A DNA stretch of 64,000 bases, from NCBI RefSeq assembly GCF_002008225.1, contig NZ_MRDH01000006.1, positions 620,001 through 684,000 on the forward strand, given 5' to 3'. The position numbers and the translations under genes were made by a program. The first letter of the stretch is position 1; each line of letters starts with the position of its first letter. Source of the DNA: Agrobacterium salinitolerans. GTDB taxonomy: Bacteria; Pseudomonadota; Alphaproteobacteria; Rhizobiales; Rhizobiaceae. Below the pieces are notes generated by a model. That model was not told the origin of the DNA. It did not search any database and was given only the letters and a program-made list of their open reading frames with translations. Shown here one piece after another: positions 16,638 to 25,010 of this stretch.

Positions 16638-17081
16638 TTATCGGCGGACCGAAACGATGGCCTTGCGATTGAAGTTCGACACCTGCACCCGGCCGGACTG
16701 GTTACCGCCGAGGATCTTGGCCGTCTTGCCGCTCATGCTTTTCAATATTCCGGCATGGTAACCACGGCCGTTGCGAATGACAACGACATCGCCCGGCTTG
16801 GCCTGACTGACAGGCACGGCATAGCCGAAGGATCTCCAGGACTTCGCAAACCCATAGGATTTTGGAGATTTCCGCCCGACCTTGCTGGCGACAGCATGCA
16901 GGAAAAGGCCGCACCAAGGGGTACTACGTGGATTTGCGCCAAGAATGTTCTTGAGGCTCTTGTTATTTTTGGACTCATGCAGCCCGGTGTATTTTTCTGC
17001 CTGGTTCAGCATGCCGGCGGAGGCCGATGCAACGACTGTAAAAGACAAGGCAACCGATAGAATTAACGCGGATACTTTCAA
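16638..17081 (-). CDS. Secreted TIGR02594-family (NlpC/P60-like) peptidoglycan hydrolase candidate
   Basis: The protein has a Sec signal peptide (MKVSALILSVALSFTVVASA) followed by a small cysteine-peptidase-like domain of the TIGR02594 type. The candidate catalytic Cys is in TPWCGLFLHAV and the His in GRGYHAGIL, with KPGDVVVIRNG between them, as in CHAP/NlpC folds. Cell-wall cleavage is inferred from the family. I choose TTG 17081, which gives a perfect signal peptide and has AAGG 8 nt upstream; the longer TTG start at 17135 would add 18 charged residues before the signal. Confidence 0.72.
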   Translation of the reverse strand: MKVSALILSVALSFTVVASASAGMLNQAEKYTGLHESKNNKSLKNILGANPRSTPWCGLFLHAVASKVGRKSPKSYGFAKSWRSFGYAVPVSQAKPGDVVVIRNGRGYHAGILKSMSGKTAKILGGNQSGRVQVSNFNRKAIVSVRR

Positions 17082-17194
17082 ACGTTTCGCCCTTATGTTA
17101 GAGGGCGCCCGTGTATTGTGACAATTTAGCGACAATTTGACGAGAAATGGGCAGAAATCAGACGCCTATTCATGTGCGCTCATCTGTCATTGCT

Positions 17195-17761
17195 TCAAAA
17201 CAGGCTGCCCTGCGCCTCATCGGCCCGGCTGCGGCCGGCATTTTCGAGATCCAGCATACGCAATTTGGTGGTGGTTCCACCCGGCGCAGAGAAGCCGCCA
17301 AGCCTGCCGCCGGCGGCAAGCACCCGGTGACAGGGAATGATCAGCGGCACCGGATTTTTCGCCATGGCCTGACCGACATCGCGGGCCTTTTCCATACCAA
17401 GACCAAGCGTCTTTACGATGCCGCCATAGGTCGTCGTGTTGCCCCAGCCGATCTGCCGCGCGACGGCGTAAACATCGAGGAAAAAACGATCCTGCCCGGC
17501 GAGATCGAGTTCGACTGTGGTAAAATCGACTTTCTCGCCGCCAAAATAACGGGTGATCATTGCAACCACCTCACGCGTGCGTGTTTCCGGAACAGCGAGA
17601 GAGGCGGACGGCAGGCGCTTCAGGAGAAGCTTTTCTGTCTCGCCGGCATCAGGGCTGGGCAATTGCAGACGCGCGATACCATGCCCCGCCCATGCCAGGC
17701 CGCAATGGCCGAGGGCCGTGGGAAAAACAATATAACCGTGGTGGTTACTCATCGCCGTCAC
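17195..17761 (-). CDS. ogt: Methylated-DNA-protein-cysteine methyltransferase
   Basis: This suicide repair enzyme removes methyl groups from O6-methylguanine. The C-terminal DNA-binding and active domain shows GNTTTYGGIVKTLG, the acceptor-cysteine motif PCHRV, and GRLGGFSAPGG downstream, all standard for Ogt/MGMT. Length (188 residues) is usual. The start is GTG 17761 with AAGG 7 nt upstream; ATG 17752 is possible. The gene follows the DUF982 gene on the same strand across a terminator, and a few hundred nt away phrA encodes a second DNA repair enzyme. Confidence 0.93.
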   Translation of the reverse strand: MTAMSNHHGYIVFPTALGHCGLAWAGHGIARLQLPSPDAGETEKLLLKRLPSASLAVPETRTREVVAMITRYFGGEKVDFTTVELDLAGQDRFFLDVYAVARQIGWGNTTTYGGIVKTLGLGMEKARDVGQAMAKNPVPLIIPCHRVLAAGGRLGGFSAPGGTTTKLRMLDLENAGRSRADEAQGSLF

Positions 17762-17834
17762 TCATTCGCCTTTTCGTATGCACGATGCCATATCCCACAT
17801 TCGAAACAACCCCGTTCCCACCCTCTCAACACAC

Positions 17835-17866
17835 AAGGCCACCCGTTTTTGGCGGGTGGCCTTTTA
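17835..17866. terminator. Terminator between DUF982 gene and ogt
   Basis: An AAGGCCACCCG/CGGGTGGCCTT stem of 11 bp with a 7-nt loop. The stronger T tract lies on the plus side, but the stem follows the stop codon of the minus-strand DUF982 gene. Confidence 0.65.
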
Positions 17867-17888
17867 CACGTCAGTTCCGAAAATCCGT

Positions 17889-18158
17889 TCAGGATGCGAT
17901 TTTGTCCGGCTCTTCCACCAGGCACTGCGCCTGCCGACTGGCGGCGACGAAGGCCGTGCGGGCGATTTCTCCCGCTACGTCGCCCATCAGCGAGGCGCGG
18001 CACAGGCGCAGCGCCTGTTCATGTACCTTGTCGCCCCGTTTGGGCCATTCATGCTGGAGAAAATCGAAAGCGTCGTAAACGCCGTTGAAAATCCGGGGAG
18101 CGCCGTTTTCAAGAGAGATGGTAACGGGCTTTTCCCACTTAACGTCATTCAGCAACAT
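17889..18158 (-). CDS. DUF982 small protein, predicted stress regulon
   Basis: The 89-residue soluble protein fits DUF982, a family expanded in Rhizobiaceae: the core reads PVTISLENGAPRIFNGVYDAFDFL, then EWPKRG, then ALRLCRASLMGDVAGEIARTAFVAA. The function is unknown. I start at ATG 18158, where GGAAG lies 8 nt upstream; an ATG at 18173 is possible. A perfect EcfG-type promoter sits 35 nt before the chosen start, which suggests general stress induction. Confidence 0.82.
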   Translation of the reverse strand: MLLNDVKWEKPVTISLENGAPRIFNGVYDAFDFLQHEWPKRGDKVHEQALRLCRASLMGDVAGEIARTAFVAASRQAQCLVEEPDKIAS

Positions 18159-18192
18159 TGATTGCACTTCCATGCTCTATTAACCCGCGACA

Positions 18193-18217
18193 AACGCCGG
18201 CTCCTCCAGTTGGTTCC
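18193..18217 (-). promoter_or_regulatory. EcfG-type promoter of the DUF982 gene
   Basis: On the minus strand GGAAC (18217-18213), 16 nt, CGTT (18196-18193): perfect match. It lies back to back with the phrA promoter 80 nt away. Confidence 0.8.
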
Positions 18218-18297
18218 CTTTATCAGCGGTTTCAAGGGCGAAAAAATAACCCCCTAGAAACCGTGCGCCCCCATCTTTTCATTGTAGCCGATTTGCG

Positions 18298-18322
18298 GAA
18301 CAAAGCGGTTCAACACTCGTTC
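18298..18322 (+). promoter_or_regulatory. EcfG-type promoter of phrA
   Basis: GGAAC (18298-18302), 16 nt, CGTT (18319-18322): perfect match, 26 nt before the photolyase start codon. Confidence 0.8.
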
Positions 18323-18347
18323 AAGCGGAAGTGAACCGGGACCCTTC

Positions 18348-19787
18348 ATGTCAACAACAGCCTCCCCCGCAATCGTCTGGTTCCGCAAGGACTTGCGCCT
18401 TTCGGACAATCTCGCCTTGCTTGCCGCCGTGGAGCACGGGGGGCCGGTCATCCCCGTCTATATCAGGGAAGAATCATGTGGCCCGCTGGGCGGCGCACAG
18501 GAATGGTGGCTTCATCATTCGGTCGCCTCGCTTTCCGCCGCACTGGAAAAAACCGGCAGCCGTCTTCTGCTTTTAAGCGGCGAGGCCGAAAAGACGTTGC
18601 GCGCGCTAATATCCGAAACCGGCGCCGACGCGATATTCTGGAACCGCCGATATGATCCGGCTGGCATGGCCACGGACAAGGCGCTCAAACAGAAGCTACG
18701 CGACGACGGGCTGACCGTCCGCAGCTTTTCCGGGCATCTCCTGCACGAGCCATCACGGCTGCAGACGAAATCCGGCGGGCCTTACCGGGTCTATACGCCC
18801 TTCTGGCGGGCGCTGGAGGGCGGCGAAGAGCCACACGCGCCGGCGGATGCGCCAAAGAGCCTGAAGGCGCCCAAGGTCTGGCCGAAGTCCGAAAAACTCG
18901 CCGACTGGAAGCTGCTGCCCACCACGCCGGACTGGGCAAAGGATTTCAACGACATCTGGACGCCCGGCGAAAACGGTGCGCAGGAAAAACTCGATGATTT
19001 CATCGATGGTGCCCTGAAAGGTTATGAAGAAGGCCGGGATTTTCCGGCAAAACCCGCGACGTCGCTGCTTTCACCGCATCTTGCCACGGGCGAAATATCG
19101 CCGGCGGCCGTCTGGCACGCCACGAAAGGGCTTTCGCGGCATATCGCCTCCAATGATATCAGCCGTTTCCGCAAGGAAATCGTTTGGCGGGAATTCTGCT
19201 ACCACCTGCTGTTTCATTTCCCGGAACTGGACGAAAAGAACTGGAACGACAGTTTCGACGCCTTTCCCTGGCGGGATGATGAGAAATCCTTCCAAGCCTG
19301 GACACGTGGGATGACGGGATATCCGATCGTCGATGCCGGCATGCGGCAATTGTGGCAACACGGCATCATGCACAACCGGGTGCGCATGATCGTGGCGTCT
19401 TTCCTCATCAAACATCTGCTGATCGACTGGCGCAAGGGCGAGAAATGGTTTCGCGATACGCTTGTCGATGCCGACCCGGCGTCCAATGCCGCCAACTGGC
19501 AATGGGTGGCGGGTTCGGGAGCGGATGCCTCGCCGTTCTTCCGCATCTTCAACCCCATATTGCAGGGAGAGAAATTCGACGGCGATGGAGATTATGTACG
19601 CCGCTTCGTGCCTGAGCTTGAAAAACTCGAGCGCAAATACATCCACAAGCCGTTCGAAGCGCCGAAGGATGTACTGAAAAAGGCGGGCATCGAACTCGGG
19701 AAGACCTATCCGCTGCCGATCGTCGACCACGCAAAGGCGCGCGAAAGAGCGCTCGCCGCCTACGCCGCAGTGAAGAAGGCCACATAA
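18348..19787 (+). CDS. phrA: Deoxyribodipyrimidine photolyase (class III CPD type, PhrA-like)
   Basis: The 479-residue flavoprotein repairs UV-induced pyrimidine dimers with blue light. The N-terminal antenna domain starts AIVWFRKDLRLSDN. The FAD-binding C-terminal half contains EFCYHLLFHFPEL, GYPIVDAGMRQLWQHGIMHNRVRM, DWRKGEKWF and the NWQWVAGSGADASPFFRIFNP block that holds FAD and substrate contacts. Length and context agree with Agrobacterium PhrA, which belongs to class III. The class assignment is from memory of the organism, not from a tree. The gene has its own perfect EcfG-type promoter, tying light-dependent repair to the general stress response. Confidence 0.9.
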   Translation: MSTTASPAIVWFRKDLRLSDNLALLAAVEHGGPVIPVYIREESCGPLGGAQEWWLHHSVASLSAALEKTGSRLLLLSGEAEKTLRALISETGADAIFWNRRYDPAGMATDKALKQKLRDDGLTVRSFSGHLLHEPSRLQTKSGGPYRVYTPFWRALEGGEEPHAPADAPKSLKAPKVWPKSEKLADWKLLPTTPDWAKDFNDIWTPGENGAQEKLDDFIDGALKGYEEGRDFPAKPATSLLSPHLATGEISPAAVWHATKGLSRHIASNDISRFRKEIVWREFCYHLLFHFPELDEKNWNDSFDAFPWRDDEKSFQAWTRGMTGYPIVDAGMRQLWQHGIMHNRVRMIVASFLIKHLLIDWRKGEKWFRDTLVDADPASNAANWQWVAGSGADASPFFRIFNPILQGEKFDGDGDYVRRFVPELEKLERKYIHKPFEAPKDVLKKAGIELGKTYPLPIVDHAKARERALAAYAAVKKAT

Positions 19788-19909
19788 AACTGGGTATCGG
19801 CAAAATTTTGCGTGGCTAAGCCAAAGCCGGGAAGATAATTTCTTGTCTTGAAGCGGTTGTAACGGGACATAACGGCACCTAATTTCCGCTCAGACAAGAA
19901 GGCTCGATC

Positions 19910-20947
19910 ATGACCATTCATCCCTCTGCGCTCAGTGCTATCGGCAACACGCCGCTCATCCGTCTGAAGGCTGCCTCTGAAGCGACGGGGTGTGAAATCC
20001 TCGGCAAGGCGGAATTCCTCAATCCCGGCCAGTCGGTGAAGGATCGCGCCGCGCTCTACATCATCCGCGACGCCGAACGGCGCGGACAGTTGCGCCCAGG
20101 CGGCACCATCGTGGAAGGGACGGCCGGCAATACCGGCATCGGCCTGTCGCTGGTCGCCAATGCGCTTGGCTACAAGACCGTCATCGTCATTCCCGAGACG
20201 CAGAGCCAGGAAAAGAAAGATGCGCTGAAACTTCTCGGCGCCAAGCTGGTCGAGGTTCCGGCAGCACCCTATTCCAACCCGAACAATTACGTGAAGGTTT
20301 CAGGCCGGCTGGCAAAACAGCTTGCCGCAACGGATGAGAACGGCGCGATCTGGGCCAACCAGTTCGATAATATCGCCAACCGCCAGGCGCATATTGAGAC
20401 GACGGCCCCGGAAATCTGGGACCAGACAGACGGCAAGGTGGATGGCTTCATCTGCGCAGTCGGTTCCGGCGGGACGCTTGCGGGCGTGGCCGATGGCCTG
20501 CGCGATTTCAATCCCGACATCAAGATCAGTCTTGCCGATCCTGAAGGTGCCGCCCTCTACGAATTCTACAAGCACGGCGTCCTGAAATCCGAAGGTTCTT
20601 CCATCACGGAAGGGATCGGCCAGGGCCGCATCACCGCCAATCTGGAAGGTTTCGCCCCGGACTTTTCCTATCGAATTGCAGACGCGGAAGCCTTGCCCAT
20701 TCTCTTTGATCTGGTCACGAAAGAAGGCCTTTGCCTCGGCGGTTCTTCGGGCATCAACATTGCCGGTGCAATCCGCCTTGCCCGCGAGCTCGGTCCGGGG
20801 CATACAATCGTGACGATACTTTGCGACTACGGCAATCGTTATCAGTCGAAGCTCTTCAATCCGGATTTCCTGCGCTCAAAGGGGCTTCCCGTGCCGCAGT
20901 GGCTGGCGACCAAGAGCGAGATTCCGGTTCCCTACGAAACCGTTTAA
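19910..20947 (+). CDS. cysK: Cysteine synthase A-like PLP enzyme
   Basis: The 345-residue fold-type II PLP enzyme probably makes cysteine from O-acetylserine and sulfide. The Schiff-base lysine is in NPGQSVKDRAAL (about residue 43); the substrate loop is GTAGNTGIGL; the phosphate-binding loop is GSGGTLAGV; and the C-terminal region has LCLGGSSGINIAGA. At 345 residues it is longer than E. coli CysK (about 320) and closer to the CysK2/CBS-like group, so the acceptor could differ. AAGAAGG precedes the ATG. It appears to head an operon with the AlaX-type editing gene (12 nt gap). Confidence 0.88.
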   Translation: MTIHPSALSAIGNTPLIRLKAASEATGCEILGKAEFLNPGQSVKDRAALYIIRDAERRGQLRPGGTIVEGTAGNTGIGLSLVANALGYKTVIVIPETQSQEKKDALKLLGAKLVEVPAAPYSNPNNYVKVSGRLAKQLAATDENGAIWANQFDNIANRQAHIETTAPEIWDQTDGKVDGFICAVGSGGTLAGVADGLRDFNPDIKISLADPEGAALYEFYKHGVLKSEGSSITEGIGQGRITANLEGFAPDFSYRIADAEALPILFDLVTKEGLCLGGSSGINIAGAIRLARELGPGHTIVTILCDYGNRYQSKLFNPDFLRSKGLPVPQWLATKSEIPVPYETV

Positions 20948-20959
20948 GGAAATGCCGAA

Positions 20960-21697
20960 ATGCCTGTGAATGCCCTGTTTCGTGACGATTTTTATCTTTC
21001 CACCGCAGAAGCGATCGTCACGGCGGTGCATGAGGATGGCGGCATAGAGCTAGACCAGACCTGCTTTTACGCCACCTCCGGCGGCCAGCCGGGCGATAGC
21101 GGCTTTCTCGAGCGGGCCGATGGGTCGCGCATCGAACTCGGCATCACCAGAAACGGTGCCGACAAGAGCGTGATCGTCCATGTGCCGCTCGAAGGCCAAC
21201 CTTCACCCAAGGTCGGCGAAAAACTGACGCTGCATGTGGACTGGCCGCGTCGTTACAAGCTGATGCGCATGCACACCGCCTGCCACCTGCTCTCCGTCGT
21301 CTGCCAATGGCCGATCACCGGTGCGGCGGTCGGCGAGGATGAATCGCGTGTCGATTTCGACATGTCGGAAACCATCGACAAGGACGAGGTGACCGCAAAG
21401 CTGATGGAGCTGGTGAAAGCCAACCACCCCGTCTTCCTGCAATGGATCACCGACGAGGAGCTTGCCGCCAATCCGGGCATCGTCAAATCCAAGAATGTGC
21501 GCCCGCCAATGGGTCTTGGCCGGGTCAGCCTCGTCTGCATCGGCGAAAATTCCAGCATCGACAGCCAGCCCTGCGGCGGCACCCATGTTTCCGAAACGCA
21601 GGAAGTGGGCGATATTCACATTGCCAAGATAGAAAAGAAGGGCAAGGAGAACAGGCGGTTCCGCATTCGTTTCGGCGCGCCTGAAGCTGTTGCCTGA
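20960..21697 (+). CDS. AlaX-type trans-editing protein (alanyl-tRNA editing)
   Basis: The 245-residue stand-alone homologue of the AlaRS editing domain hydrolyses Ser-tRNA-Ala or Gly-tRNA-Ala. An N-terminal domain with TCFYATSGGQPGDSGFL matches the AlaX-M type, and the tRNA_SAD domain carries both zinc half-motifs: HTACH (HxxxH) and CGGTH (CxxxH), here within QPCGGTHVSE. AAGGA lies 9 nt before the ATG. It sits between cysteine synthase and a sulfurtransferase, with 16 nt to the latter, suggesting one transcript linking cysteine metabolism and translation quality control (inference). Confidence 0.88.
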   Translation: MPVNALFRDDFYLSTAEAIVTAVHEDGGIELDQTCFYATSGGQPGDSGFLERADGSRIELGITRNGADKSVIVHVPLEGQPSPKVGEKLTLHVDWPRRYKLMRMHTACHLLSVVCQWPITGAAVGEDESRVDFDMSETIDKDEVTAKLMELVKANHPVFLQWITDEELAANPGIVKSKNVRPPMGLGRVSLVCIGENSSIDSQPCGGTHVSETQEVGDIHIAKIEKKGKENRRFRIRFGAPEAVA

Positions 21698-21713
21698 GAT
21701 CGGGAGAAACATC

Positions 21714-23135
21714 GTGAGCACGGATAAGAGCCGTTTCGTCGTTTCGGCGGACTGGGTGGAAAAACAACTCGGCACGGCCGGGTTTCGTGTCGTTGATGCC
21801 TCCTGGTATCTGCCGGCGCACAAACGCAACGGTGCGGAAGAATTCGCAGCCGGCCATCTGCCCGGTGCGGTCTTTTTCGATCAGGACAAGATCGCCGATC
21901 ATACCACCGGCCTGCCGCACTCCCTGCCCTCGCCGGAATTCTTTGCGGAACAGGCCGGTTCGCTCGGGCTCAGCGACACCGATACGATCGTGGTCTATGA
22001 CGGCCCCGGTTTCTTTTCCGCGCCGCGTGTATGGTGGATGCTGCGGGTGATGGGCGTGCGCAAGGCCTACGTGCTGGATGGCGGCCTCGACGGCTGGAAG
22101 CGCGAAGGCCGGCCGCTTGAAACCGGCACGCCGGAGATAGAACCCGCCACCTTCACGCCCGACTTCAACGACAAGCGCGTGACCTCGCTATCGACCATGC
22201 GTGGCATCGTCGATAGTGGCGAAAAGCAGATTGCCGATGCCCGTGGCGCGGGGCGCTTCACCGGCGATGAGGCCGAGCCGCGTGCCGGCATGCGCTCCGG
22301 CCATATGCCCGGCGCGCGCAGCCTGCCCGCAACGGCCTTTTCCGAAAACGGCCACTTCAAGGACCTCACCGCCATCCGCAAGATGGTGACCGATGCCGGT
22401 ATCGATCTTTCCAAGCCCGTCGTCACCAGTTGCGGCTCGGGCGTCACCGCCGCTGTCATCACCCTAGCCCTGGAATCGCTCGGCCATAAGGATAATTCGC
22501 TTTATGACGGCTCATGGTCGGAATGGGGCGGATTGCAGGATACGCCGGTGGTTACCGGTCCGGCGGATGCAATCCCCACATTGTCGCACGGGCCGCTGAA
22601 GGCGCATGTGACGCAGCTCGAAATGACGGCGCCGCCGAAGGTCAGCCTGCCGATCCCCGTGAACATCCAGACGGCGCTGATGCGGGTCAACAATATTCCC
22701 CTGCATTTCTACCGCTATCTTTACTGGCGGGTGGGAAAACGCTGGCACTGGCAAAAGCGCATGCGCATGAGCGACGCCGAGCTTTCCGCCATCCTGCGCG
22801 ATCCGAAAAACAGCGTTACGGTTCTTTATATGAACGGTGCGCCCGCCGGTTTCTTCGAACTGAACAGGGCGAGCGACGAGGTGACCGAGCTTTCCTATTT
22901 CGGGCTGCTCGAAGAGGCGATCGGCGCGGGCGTTGGCAAATGGTTCCTGTTGCAGGCGCTTTACGCCGCCTGGCAGGACAATCCGCAACGGGTGACGGTG
23001 ACGACCAATACGCTCGACCATCCGCGCGCGCTGCAGCTTTACCAGATGATGGGTTTTTCGCCCGTCGGCACCTATGAGGCCTGGGTGGAGCCGCTCGCCG
23101 ATACCGAGCTTCTGGAGATATCGCTGCGCAATTGA
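21714..23135 (+). CDS. sseA: Tandem-rhodanese 3-mercaptopyruvate/thiosulfate sulfurtransferase fused to a GNAT domain
   Basis: Residues about 5-280 are two rhodanese domains of the SseA type: the inactive first (VVDASWYLPAHKR, GHLPGAVFFD) and the active second with loop CGSGVTA, whose cysteine carries the sulfur. After a linker rich in proline, about residues 305-473 form a GNAT acetyltransferase-like domain (MRVNNIPLHFYRYLYWRVG, VLYMNGAPAGFFEL, GAGVGKWFLLQAL, HPRALQLYQMMGF). SseA alone is about 280 residues. The reading frame is continuous without stop or frameshift. GTG 21714 has GGGAGA 6 nt upstream. The acetyl acceptor is unknown. Confidence 0.85.
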   Translation: MSTDKSRFVVSADWVEKQLGTAGFRVVDASWYLPAHKRNGAEEFAAGHLPGAVFFDQDKIADHTTGLPHSLPSPEFFAEQAGSLGLSDTDTIVVYDGPGFFSAPRVWWMLRVMGVRKAYVLDGGLDGWKREGRPLETGTPEIEPATFTPDFNDKRVTSLSTMRGIVDSGEKQIADARGAGRFTGDEAEPRAGMRSGHMPGARSLPATAFSENGHFKDLTAIRKMVTDAGIDLSKPVVTSCGSGVTAAVITLALESLGHKDNSLYDGSWSEWGGLQDTPVVTGPADAIPTLSHGPLKAHVTQLEMTAPPKVSLPIPVNIQTALMRVNNIPLHFYRYLYWRVGKRWHWQKRMRMSDAELSAILRDPKNSVTVLYMNGAPAGFFELNRASDEVTELSYFGLLEEAIGAGVGKWFLLQALYAAWQDNPQRVTVTTNTLDHPRALQLYQMMGFSPVGTYEAWVEPLADTELLEISLRN

Positions 23136-23193
23136 GTAGCGCCATTGAAAGCAACGCGTGCCATTCTCCGATAAGGAGTGTCTGGTCCCCGCT

Positions 23194-23313
23194 CCCTCAT
23201 CCCTGTGCTCGTCACAGGAGTCCAGCCAGCCCAAGTCCTTGGGCTGAAAAAGACTCTCTCGCCGCGCAGACGCGCGTCAGCTAGATTCCTGTGACAAGCA
23301 ACAGGAATGAGGG
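23194..23313. repeat. Imperfect inverted repeat of about 120 bp
   Basis: Within the 303-nt gap 23136-23438. The arms 23194-23226 (CCCTCATCCCTGTG...) and 23280-23313 are reverse complements with a few mismatches. A small hairpin AGCCCAAG...CTTGGGCT (23225-23245) lies inside. It is probably a member of a dispersed palindromic family. The rest of the gap shows nothing. Confidence 0.6.
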
Positions 23314-23438
23314 GGTGAGGGAAATGTCAGCGCAGGAACCGCTGCGCAATGTTGGTGGGGATACTTTTTACGGCGCAGCAGCACGGCACTTTCCTCCCAT
23401 ATCAGGAAGCCAGATCGCCAGCGGCCGGCAATCTGCCT

Positions 23439-24320
23439 TCAGATTTCCCGTTCCAGATTAACGGCTGCCGTCGGTATTTTCCCGCCTACAGCACCTTTGT
23501 CTTCCGTGACGGTGTTCTGCAGATGATCGGCAATCAGTTCCGCCTGGAACTTGCCGAGTTCATAACAATAGGTGATCTCGCGCTTTTCCGCCGACCAAAA
23601 GACGTCGGGACGGCCGCAGGATTTGGCCGTCAGCTTGACGTCCCCTTTCAGGCCATAGCTGCTAAAACTGCGGCTGATGAGATCGAGAACTTTGGATTCC
23701 TTGATCATGATGGCGTATGGTTCAAGTTCCGGGTCGCGCGGCGGCATGTAGCTGATGGAGAATCTGGAAGGCGCCTGGCTGCGGTGGGGCGCGAGAAAAT
23801 TCTCCCACGCCGACGCAACGCCCGGATAGGCGGCGGCGCATTTGTCGAATTCGGCATTGTTGAGCCCCATCATGGCGGCCAGATCGCCATAACCGTCCTT
23901 GTCGCGGCCAACCATCAGGCAGGCCATTTTGCGATCACGGCTCCTGTCTGGCACCAGCACGGAGAAGACCGGGGCTTCATGCTCAGGCAGGGTCTGCGCC
24001 TCACGCGCCAGATACCAGCTATCCGTGGCATTGACGAGCGCGGTGTCGAGCCACTCCTCGTTGGCCTGGAGGATAAGCGTTCCTGCGAGTTGATCCGCCG
24101 GGGCCTGAGAACTTGCCGTCTGCGCCGTTCCGAAATCCGAGATCAGCATGCGCGCGCCCTCGTGATAAAGCGAGAAGATCGCATTGCCGATGACGAAATT
24201 GACCGCCTGCTGAAGCTGTTCGTCGGACAGGCCATCGAGGCCAGACGCCATCTGGGCCTGAGCGGGAACCGTCAAGGAAACGAAAGCCAGTGGAACGACG
24301 GCCAGAAAACGACGGAACAT
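23439..24320 (-). CDS. Exported DUF4344-like protein with incomplete metallopeptidase motif
   Basis: The 293-residue protein has a Sec signal peptide (MFRRFLAVVPLAFVSLTVPAQAQ) and the DUF4344 layout: a helix with NAIFSLYHEGARMLISDF, a later DQLAGTLIL segment, and near the C-terminus a REITYCYELGKF motif. DUF4344 is described as a putative zinc peptidase family with HExxH. Here the motif reads HEGAR, so the second histidine is an arginine, and catalysis is doubtful. ATG 24320 is chosen with GGAAGG upstream, removing 11 residues before the signal peptide. Periplasmic location is inferred. Confidence 0.7.
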   Translation of the reverse strand: MFRRFLAVVPLAFVSLTVPAQAQMASGLDGLSDEQLQQAVNFVIGNAIFSLYHEGARMLISDFGTAQTASSQAPADQLAGTLILQANEEWLDTALVNATDSWYLAREAQTLPEHEAPVFSVLVPDRSRDRKMACLMVGRDKDGYGDLAAMMGLNNAEFDKCAAAYPGVASAWENFLAPHRSQAPSRFSISYMPPRDPELEPYAIMIKESKVLDLISRSFSSYGLKGDVKLTAKSCGRPDVFWSAEKREITYCYELGKFQAELIADHLQNTVTEDKGAVGGKIPTAAVNLEREI

Positions 24321-24484
24321 AAAATCAGACCTTCCGGGAACGAGGAGCGTCACTGATTCCCGAAGCTAACGAGTCACGCAATGGGCCGGTTGCATCGCCC
24401 GTCAAGAATCGGGTGGATAGCGATCCGTTTCGGGACCATAGCTGCAAAGAAGCAACGCCGATCCCAACATAGGAGGTCCCCGAC

Positions 24485-24952
24485 ATGACCGATCTCGTTT
24501 TCACCGCAATGCCGGCTAAGGAAGCCGAAGCTTACCGGGCAGGAGCCGCCGACGCTTATGGCAATGCACCGGAGAACGCCGTTTCTCCTGGAGGTATGCC
24601 ATGCCGCCACTGCCTTCGCCAGATCGGTGAAGGCGACGCGATGCTGATCCTCGCCTACCGGCCCTTTCCCTCGCTGCAGCCCTATGCGGAAACGGGCCCG
24701 GTGTTTCTGCATGCCGACGCCTGTGAGCGCTACCCGCAGACGCAGACCATTCCGCCGATGCTGGACAGCCCGGATTACATCGTGCGCGGTTATGGGGCCG
24801 ATGACCGCATCGTCTACGGCACCGGCGCGGTGACGGCGACAAACGAAATCGTGTCACGCGCGCAGCAACTTCTGGAACGTTCGGATGTCGCTTATGTCCA
24901 CGTGCGCTCCGCCCGCAACAATTGCTATCAGTGCCGTATCGACACAGCATAA
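24485..24952 (+). CDS. DUF1203 protein
   Basis: The 155-residue soluble protein matches DUF1203: PCRHCLRQIGEGDAMLILAYRPF, then GPVFLHADACERY, then a C-terminal part ending ARNNCYQCRIDTA. The cysteine pairs CRHC and CYQC could bind a metal (inference). GGAGG lies upstream of the ATG. Role unknown. Confidence 0.82.
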   Translation: MTDLVFTAMPAKEAEAYRAGAADAYGNAPENAVSPGGMPCRHCLRQIGEGDAMLILAYRPFPSLQPYAETGPVFLHADACERYPQTQTIPPMLDSPDYIVRGYGADDRIVYGTGAVTATNEIVSRAQQLLERSDVAYVHVRSARNNCYQCRIDTA

Positions 24953-25010
24953 TCGGTAATTACATGCAATTTTAAGAGAAGAACTAAACGGCTCTCAAGT
25001 TTTCCGCGCC

